Shown in pieces: positions 59,280 to 64,000 of a stretch of DNA of 64,000 nt. Location: NCBI GenBank assembly GCA_963722905.1, contig CAVROT010000008.1, positions 1-64,000 of the forward strand, in the 5' to 3' direction. The notes beneath the pieces were generated by a model. That model saw nothing but the letters and a program-made list of their open reading frames with translations. It made no database searches and was not told the DNA's origin. The stretch is from CAVROT01 sp963722905 (GTDB lineage: Bacteria; Pseudomonadota; Alphaproteobacteria; Rhodobacterales; Rhodobacteraceae). Position 1 is the first letter of the stretch; each line of letters opens with the position of its first letter. A program made the translations under genes and the position numbers.

Positions 59280-60152
59280 ATGCTCTACGACACCGGCGCC
59301 GCCTGGGCCGCGGCACCCGCGCGGCGCATCATGCTCTTCGGCATGTCGGGCCTGGGAAAGACACGGCTGGCCTCGCTCCTGCGGGCGCGGGGCGGGTGGT
59401 TCCACTACTCGGTCGATTACCGCATCGGCACCCGTTACATGGGCGAGCACATCGCCGACAATTTCAAGCGCGAGGCGATGCGCGTGCCGCTCCTGCGCGA
59501 ACTTCTCCTGAACGACGGAATCTACGTCGCCTCGAACATCACCTTCGACAATCTGACACCGCTGTCGACTTATCTTGGCAAGCCCGGCGACCCGGCGCGG
59601 GGCGGCCTGCCCATCGCCGATTATCGGGTGCGGCAGGCCCAGCACCGCACGGCAGAGGTCGCGGCGCTGCTGGACACCGTCCACTTCATCGACCGGGCGC
59701 GCGATCTCTACGGCTACGACCACTTCGTGTGCGACAGCGGCGGGTCGATCTGCGAGGTCGTGGACCCTGCCGACCCGGACGACCCGGTCATGACGGCCCT
59801 GTCGCGCAGCCTGCTGCCCGTATGGATCGAGGGCACCGACGCCCACACCCGCACGCTGATCGACCGGTTCGACCGGGCGCCAAAACCCATGTGCTACGAG
59901 GCCGGGTTCCTCGACGACTGCTGGGCCGCCTACCTGCGCGAAACCGGCCAGTCGGAAACGGACGTCGACCCCGACGCCTTCATCCGCTGGACCTACGCCC
60001 GTGCGATGGCGCACCGGCAGCCGCGCTACGCCGACATGGCCCGGCGCTGGGGCGTCACCGTCACCGCGGCCGAGGCTGCGGGCGTCGCCGATGCCGATGA
60101 CCTGGTGGCGCTTGTTGCCACCGCCATCGACCGGCGCGGATCGCCGGGCTAG
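59280..60152 (+). CDS. P-loop ATPase of unknown function next to metA
   Basis: A 290-residue cytoplasmic protein with a Walker A motif GMSGLGKT (Lys27 in RIMLFGMSGLGKTRLASLLR) followed by a Walker B-like DHFVCDSGGSICEVVD. The N-terminal WFHYSVDYRIGTRYMGEHIA and a central DRARDLYGYD are well conserved in appearance, as in a kinase-like P-loop family, but I cannot name it. The C terminus has an Ala-rich helix. It precedes metA by 132 bases on the same strand. A role in nucleotide-dependent regulation or metabolism is only guessed. Confidence 0.65.
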   Translation: MLYDTGAAWAAAPARRIMLFGMSGLGKTRLASLLRARGGWFHYSVDYRIGTRYMGEHIADNFKREAMRVPLLRELLLNDGIYVASNITFDNLTPLSTYLGKPGDPARGGLPIADYRVRQAQHRTAEVAALLDTVHFIDRARDLYGYDHFVCDSGGSICEVVDPADPDDPVMTALSRSLLPVWIEGTDAHTRTLIDRFDRAPKPMCYEAGFLDDCWAAYLRETGQSETDVDPDAFIRWTYARAMAHRQPRYADMARRWGVTVTAAEAAGVADADDLVALVATAIDRRGSPG

Positions 60153-60284
60153 ACCGCCGCCCGCCGGGCGTGCGTCGCCGGGCCGCCTTCCCGGTGCCAC
60201 CGACCGTCATGCATGGTCGCACCTGTCGCCGGCGCGGTCCCTGAACCGCCCCGCCCTGCCCCGCTTCCAAGGACACCGCAGCAC

Positions 60285-61199
60285 ATGCCCATCACCCTGC
60301 CCGCCGACCTGCCCGCCTACACCACGCTGCGCGACGAGGGCGTGATGGTCATGGACGAGGGCGACGCCGCCCGGCAGGACATCCGGCCGCTGCGCATCGC
60401 GCTGCTGAACCTCATGCCGCGCAAGATCCAGACCGAGACGCAGTTCGCGCGCCTCGTCGGCGCGACCCCGCTGCAGATCGACCTGCATCTCATCCGCATG
60501 ACCGAACACATCTCGCGCAATACCGAACCGTCGCACATGGAGGCGTTCTACCGACCCTTCGCCGACGTGGTGGACCAGAAGTTCGACGGCCTGATCCTCA
60601 CCGGCGCGCCGATCGAGCATCTGGCGTTCGAGGACGTGACCTACTGGGACGAGATGCGCCGGGTCATCGACTGGACGACGACGAACGTGCACCACAGCTT
60701 CGGCGTCTGCTGGGGCGGCATGGCGATGATGTACCACCTGCACGGCATCCCCAAGCACATGATGGCGCAGAAGCTCTTCGGCCTCTACCGGCACGACAAC
60801 CTCGATCCGTCGGCGCCCTGGCTGCGCGGGTTCTCGGACGACTGCATCATGCCCGTCAGCCGCTGGACCGAGGTGCACCAGACCGACATCGACGCCGCCG
60901 AAGGCATGGTAACCCTGCTGGCCAGCCCCGAGGCCGGCCCCGCTTTGGTGGACGATCCTGACAACCGGGCGCTCTATGTCTTCAATCATTTCGAATACGA
61001 CGCCGATACGCTGGCGCAGGAGCACCGGCGCGACCGGGCCGCCGGGATCGCCACCGCGCCGCTGGACTACTATCCCGGTGACGATCCCGAGAGGGCGCCG
61101 CCCAACCGATGGCGGTCCCACGCGCACCTTCTATATGGCAACTGGATCAACCGGATATACCAGACGACACCCTATGACCTCGACCGGATCGGCGGCTGA
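60285..61199 (+). CDS. metA: Homoserine O-acyltransferase MetA
   Basis: A 304-residue enzyme activating homoserine for methionine synthesis, transferring succinyl or acetyl from CoA. The glutamine-amidotransferase-like fold has nucleophile Cys142 in SFGVCWGGMAMMYHLHG, with His235 and Glu237 in YVFNHFEYDADTLA. RPLRIALLNLMPRKIQTETQ and LILTGAPIEHLAFEDV are diagnostic. Succinyl and acetyl users cannot be separated by eye; alphaproteobacterial members often act with acetyl-CoA. ATG 60285 gives the standard MPITLPADLPAYTTL start. The next gene begins directly after the TGA, so it is probably co-transcribed. Confidence 0.95.
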   Translation: MPITLPADLPAYTTLRDEGVMVMDEGDAARQDIRPLRIALLNLMPRKIQTETQFARLVGATPLQIDLHLIRMTEHISRNTEPSHMEAFYRPFADVVDQKFDGLILTGAPIEHLAFEDVTYWDEMRRVIDWTTTNVHHSFGVCWGGMAMMYHLHGIPKHMMAQKLFGLYRHDNLDPSAPWLRGFSDDCIMPVSRWTEVHQTDIDAAEGMVTLLASPEAGPALVDDPDNRALYVFNHFEYDADTLAQEHRRDRAAGIATAPLDYYPGDDPERAPPNRWRSHAHLLYGNWINRIYQTTPYDLDRIGG

Positions 61200-62180
61200 A
61201 TGGCATTTTTGAAACTGACCGTCGGGCTGGCTCTGGCCGCCGCTCTGAGCGGGTGCGCCGCCCTCGTGGACGGCCGCGCCGGCCGGGCCGAGGTCGCGGC
61301 CGAGGCCGCGTTCCCGCCCGAGGGCCGCTTCACTGAGGTGGGCGGGCGCCGCGTCCATTACGTCCAGCGCGGGCGCGGCCCCGACGTGATCCTGATCCAC
61401 GGGGCCAGCGGCAACACCCGCGACATGACCATGTCCGTCATGGACCGCCTGACGGACCGCTACCGCGTCACCGCCTTCGACCGCCCGGGTCTGGGCTATA
61501 CCGACCGCATATCGCCCGCGTTCGAGGGCGCCTACACCACCGCCGCCGAGACGCCGCAACAGCAGGCGGCCTTTCTGGCCGCCGCCGCCCGCGGCATCGG
61601 CATCGCGAACCCGGTCGTGCTGGGCCATTCCTTCGGCGGCGCCGTCGCGATGGCCTGGGGGCTGGATCACGATCCCGCGGCCCTGGTCATCGTCTCGGGC
61701 GCGACCGAGCCATGGCCGGGCAGCATCGGGCCGCTGAACGGCATCACCGCCTCGGCCTTCGGCGGCGCGCAGGTGGTGCCGCTGCTGACCGTGCTGGCCA
61801 CGCCGGGCCTGATCCGCAAGGCGGTCGACACCATCTTCGCCCCGCAGGACCCGCCGCCCGGCTACGTGGACCGCGTCGGCGCGCCCTTGTCGCTGCGCCG
61901 CGCCTCCTTTCGCGCCAACGCGCGCCAGATCGAGGTGCTGCGCCCCGCGCTGGTCGAGATGTCGCCGCGTTACGGGACATTGAATCTGCCTGTGGAGATC
62001 GTGCATGGCAATGCCGACGCGGTGGTGCCCATCGACATCCACTCCGATCGTCTGGTGCAGCAGATACCGAACGCCGTCCTCACCCGCCTGCCCGGCATCG
62101 GCCACATGCCCCACCACGTCGCACCCGATGCCGTGGTGGCCGCCATAGACCGCGCCGCGTCCCGGGCCGGGCTGCGCTGA
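61200..62180 (+). CDS. Alpha/beta hydrolase lipoprotein
   Basis: A 326-residue lipoprotein (LAAALSGC lipobox near residue 19) with an alpha/beta hydrolase fold. RGRGPDVILIHGASGNTRDM holds the oxyanion HG motif. The nucleophile Ser is in VVLGHSFGGAVAMAWG, the acid in VEIVHGNADAVVPIDIH, and the catalytic His in PGIGHMPHHVAP. It is likely an esterase or haloperoxidase-type hydrolase at the outer membrane's inner face; substrate unknown. ATG 61200 directly follows the metA stop, so expression is linked to methionine synthesis, an unusual pairing. It is followed by PPK2 after 70 bases. Confidence 0.88.
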   Translation: MAFLKLTVGLALAAALSGCAALVDGRAGRAEVAAEAAFPPEGRFTEVGGRRVHYVQRGRGPDVILIHGASGNTRDMTMSVMDRLTDRYRVTAFDRPGLGYTDRISPAFEGAYTTAAETPQQQAAFLAAAARGIGIANPVVLGHSFGGAVAMAWGLDHDPAALVIVSGATEPWPGSIGPLNGITASAFGGAQVVPLLTVLATPGLIRKAVDTIFAPQDPPPGYVDRVGAPLSLRRASFRANARQIEVLRPALVEMSPRYGTLNLPVEIVHGNADAVVPIDIHSDRLVQQIPNAVLTRLPGIGHMPHHVAPDAVVAAIDRAASRAGLR

Positions 62181-62250
62181 CCCGGCGCGACGTTGCAAGG
62201 GCGGGCGCGCGCCCCTAGTCTGGATCACTCCGACGGGTCAGGAGGCCGCC

Positions 62251-63111
62251 ATGCTCCCCTTCGACGGTGCGATCAGCACATTCTTCAAGGAAGATGCCCC
62301 CGACGAGGTGCGCGACGCCATCGAGGCGGCCGGCAAGAAGGACATCCTGGCCGAAGGCTATCCCTACGACAAGGCGATGTCGCGCGGCGACTACGACGAC
62401 GCGATGGAAGCGCTTCAGCTTCAGCTCGTCCGCCTGCAGGCCGACGTCAAGGCGACCGGCAAACGCGTGGTCGTGGTCTTCGAGGGACGCGATGCCGCCG
62501 GCAAGGGCGGCACCATCGCGCGCGTCCGCATGAACATGAATCCCCGCGTCGTGCGCACCGTGGCGCTCGGCACCCCCGACGAGCGCGAGCGGGGCGAATG
62601 GTACTTTCAGCGCTACATCGATCACCTTCCCACGGCGGGCGAGGTCGTGCTGTTCGACCGGTCCTGGTACAACCGCGCCGTGGTCGAGCCGGTGTTCGGC
62701 TTTTGCACCGATGACCAGCGCGAGACGTTCTTCCGCCAGGTGCCCGACTTCGAACGGATGCTGGTGGACGACGGTGTGATCCTGATAAAGTTCTGGCTGA
62801 ATGTCAGCCGGGCCGAGCAGCTGCGCCGGTTCCTCAAGCGCGAGCGCGATCCGCTCAAGCAGTGGAAGCTCAGCCGCATCGACGTCGAGGGGCTGGGTAA
62901 GTGGGAGGCCTATACCGAGGCCATCGCCGCCATGTTCGCCCGCACCGACGGGGCGCACGCCCCCTGGACCGTCGTGCGCACCGACGACAAGAAGCGTGGG
63001 CGCCTGGCCGCGATCCGCCATATGCTGCGGCGGATCGACTATCCGGGGCGCGACGTCGCCGACCCCGATCCGTCCCTCTGCGGCGGTCCGGGAATCTGGC
63101 CGCACCGCTGA
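62251..63111 (+). CDS. ppk2: Polyphosphate kinase 2
   Basis: A 286-residue class I PPK2, making nucleoside triphosphates from polyphosphate (or the reverse). Walker A FEGRDAAGKGGTIARVRM contains Lys85, and the Walker B/lid region is VVLFDRSWYNRAVVEPVFGF with the catalytic Arg/Asp. WYFQRYIDHLPTAGEV and FKREFERD-like RFLKRERDPLKQWKLS are typical. ATG 62251 follows AGGAGG. Length and motifs are those of short single-domain PPK2s, which often prefer GDP or ADP. It ends with the TetR gene starting one base after its stop, so they form one transcription unit. Confidence 0.93.
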   Translation: MLPFDGAISTFFKEDAPDEVRDAIEAAGKKDILAEGYPYDKAMSRGDYDDAMEALQLQLVRLQADVKATGKRVVVVFEGRDAAGKGGTIARVRMNMNPRVVRTVALGTPDERERGEWYFQRYIDHLPTAGEVVLFDRSWYNRAVVEPVFGFCTDDQRETFFRQVPDFERMLVDDGVILIKFWLNVSRAEQLRRFLKRERDPLKQWKLSRIDVEGLGKWEAYTEAIAAMFARTDGAHAPWTVVRTDDKKRGRLAAIRHMLRRIDYPGRDVADPDPSLCGGPGIWPHR

Positions 63112-63729
63112 ATGGGCAAGCAGGGCTATCACCACGGCAACCTCCGTCAGGCGCTGGTGGACGCGGCGCTGTCGCTGATCGCGCAGAAAGGCCCGACGGG
63201 TTTCACCCTCAGCGAGGCGGCGCGCGGGGCGGGCGTGACCCCGGCGGCGGTCTACCGGCACTTCGAGGGGCGCGAGGACCTGATCGCCGAGGTGGCGCGG
63301 CAAGGCTACGAGATCTTCGCCGACCTGATGGAGCGGGCCTACGAGACCGGCCAGCCCTCGGCCCTGTCGTCGTTCGAGGCGGTGGGCCGCGCCTATCTGG
63401 CCTTCGCGCGGCGCCACCCGGGCCACTACGTCGCGATGTTCGAATCCGGCGTCGGCGTGACCCGCACGCCGGCCCTCCATGCGGTCGCCAACCGCGCCAA
63501 CGGCGTGCTGGAGCGCGCGGCCGCCGATCTGGTCCGTCACATCCCCGAAGACCGGCGCCCCCCCGCCGCGATGTTCAGCGCCCATATCTGGGCTTTGTCG
63601 CACGGGGTGGTTGAGCTTTTCGCACGCGGCTCGCCGGGCACGACATCGCCTTTCCCCCCCGAAGAGCTGCTGGAGACGGGGATCGGCATTTACCTGCGCG
63701 GGCTGGGGCTGGTGGCGCCGGACGGGTAG
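63112..63729 (+). CDS. TetR/AcrR-family transcriptional regulator
   Basis: A 205-residue regulator with an N-terminal TetR helix-turn-helix: GNLRQALVDAALSLIAQKGP, FTLSEAARGAGVTPAAVYRH and FEGREDLIAEVARQGYE. The C-terminal part has FAVGRAYLAFARRHPGHYV-like sequence (WHG/TetR_C_33 type), including WALSHGVVELFARG, typical of ligand-binding domains for small hydrophobic effectors. ATG 63112 directly abuts the PPK2 stop. It may control its own operon (PPK2, hydrolase) or distant genes; no binding site was recognised. Confidence 0.9.
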   Translation: MGKQGYHHGNLRQALVDAALSLIAQKGPTGFTLSEAARGAGVTPAAVYRHFEGREDLIAEVARQGYEIFADLMERAYETGQPSALSSFEAVGRAYLAFARRHPGHYVAMFESGVGVTRTPALHAVANRANGVLERAAADLVRHIPEDRRPPAAMFSAHIWALSHGVVELFARGSPGTTSPFPPEELLETGIGIYLRGLGLVAPDG

Positions 63730-63737
63730 ACGCTGCG

Positions 63738-64000
63738 TCAAAAGCTGGTCGGCCGTCCCATACGTTTTATGCCGTCCCAAGACGGTCCGAACGGCTCGAA
63801 CGGATCGAAGGCATTGGGCGGGTACACGAGTTGGGCGTTCGCCCATTCGAGGAGATGGCGCAGATGGCGCGGGCGGACCTCCGTTCCGCGGTTCATCATC
63901 GACGTCTTGTCGGCGAAGTGCAGGTCGCCGCTCTCGTATTCGTCGCCGAGACCCAGCATGTGCCCGAACTCGTGGACGGCAGTGATCCGCCCCGACGGCT
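63738..64000 (-). CDS. Metzincin-like zinc metallopeptidase, partial (5' end beyond window)
   Basis: The visible 87 codons give the C-terminal end of a protease on the minus strand. It contains the zinc motif ITAVHEFGHMLGLGDEYE (HExxHxxGxxxE-type, as in metzincins) and a likely Met-turn region TSMMNRGTEVRPRHLRHLLE. The end is PSWDGIKRMGRPTSF followed by TGA. The missing part should include the signal peptide and the rest of the catalytic domain. Its substrate class (for example archaemetzincin-, serralysin- or pappalysin-like) cannot be decided from this piece. It converges with the TetR gene, 8 bases apart. Confidence 0.75.
   Translation of the reverse strand, partial: PSGRITAVHEFGHMLGLGDEYESGDLHFADKTSMMNRGTEVRPRHLRHLLEWANAQLVYPPNAFDPFEPFGPSWDGIKRMGRPTSF

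Noticed and set aside
57105..60200. 1031-codon minus-strand frame opposite FadL, EamA and the ATPase
   Set aside because: Shadow frame spanning three real genes; low complexity.
60153..60284. SAM-responsive riboswitch (SAM-II type) before metA
   Set aside because: Looked for a conserved pseudoknot core and stem positions; nothing recognisable in the 132 bases.

Overview
This window is GC-rich chromosomal DNA from an alphaproteobacterium, most likely the Rhodobacterales (Rhodobacteraceae). The sequence clues are a DksA with only one of the zinc-finger cysteines, a release factor 2 gene without the programmed frameshift, a PEP-CTERM-like 'PLPAGG' sorting tail, a DUF2927 lipoprotein, a TAXI-type TRAP transporter, an Entner-Doudoroff edd/eda pair, and a PIN-domain gene next to an RlmI-like methyltransferase in an arrangement I remember from Rhodobacter sphaeroides. 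Assignments rest on reading motifs and family knowledge; no database search was possible. Because GC is high, very long antisense open frames lie opposite most genes and were discarded.

Layout. 1-1629: initiator tRNA (minus) and a decayed IS5-type transposase, then non-coding remnant DNA. 1630-7918: a fructokinase-like sugar kinase, then a minus-strand pqiA-pqiA-pqiB-pqiC operon for inter-membrane lipid transport, whose PqiB carries a roughly 620-residue repetitive helical extension. 8247-17075: TRAP (TAXI) binding protein, fused permease, universal stress protein and class III aminotransferase in tight series, facing a TPP enzyme and an MFS carrier. 17363-21178: a DUF924 gene and an MFS gene whose frame runs through it, then a complete 1503-bp IS5-family element with matching 14-bp ends and a 6-bp target duplication. 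21217-28337: a surface-sorted protein, a secreted protein, queA, a large AsmA-like protein and bcp. 28599-38273: envelope genes (LytM-type peptidase plus bactofilin; PBP1A; cell-wall amidase), with prfB, an ASCH protein, a DHA2 exporter and a sulfotransferase-like gene. 38567-43677: aminotransferase, DsbA-like protein, tpiA, a degenerate 22-bp repeat array, FAD monooxygenase and dksA. 43934-49434: acetyltransferase, DUF2927 lipoprotein, a 54-residue membrane protein, OsmC, M48 peptidase, PIN protein and rRNA-type methyltransferase. 49727-55625: edd (with a +1 frameshift), eda, a small conserved protein and glnE. 55999-64000: two EamA exporters, a FadL-like porin, a P-loop ATPase, metA, a lipoprotein hydrolase, PPK2, a TetR regulator and the end of a metzincin-like protease.

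How the genes fit together. Central carbon metabolism is represented by frk, edd, eda and tpiA (Entner-Doudoroff route), nitrogen and amino-acid metabolism by glnE, metA and several aminotransferases. A strong envelope theme runs through pqiABC, the AsmA-like protein, LytM plus bactofilin, PBP1A, the amidase, FadL and the sorted surface protein. The most notable observations are the extended PqiB, the +1 frameshift in an otherwise full-length edd, the IS copy that sits between a surface-protein gene and what looks like its own promoter, two same-strand stop-lost overlaps, the 22-bp repeat array after tpiA, and the non-canonical initiator tRNA stem.
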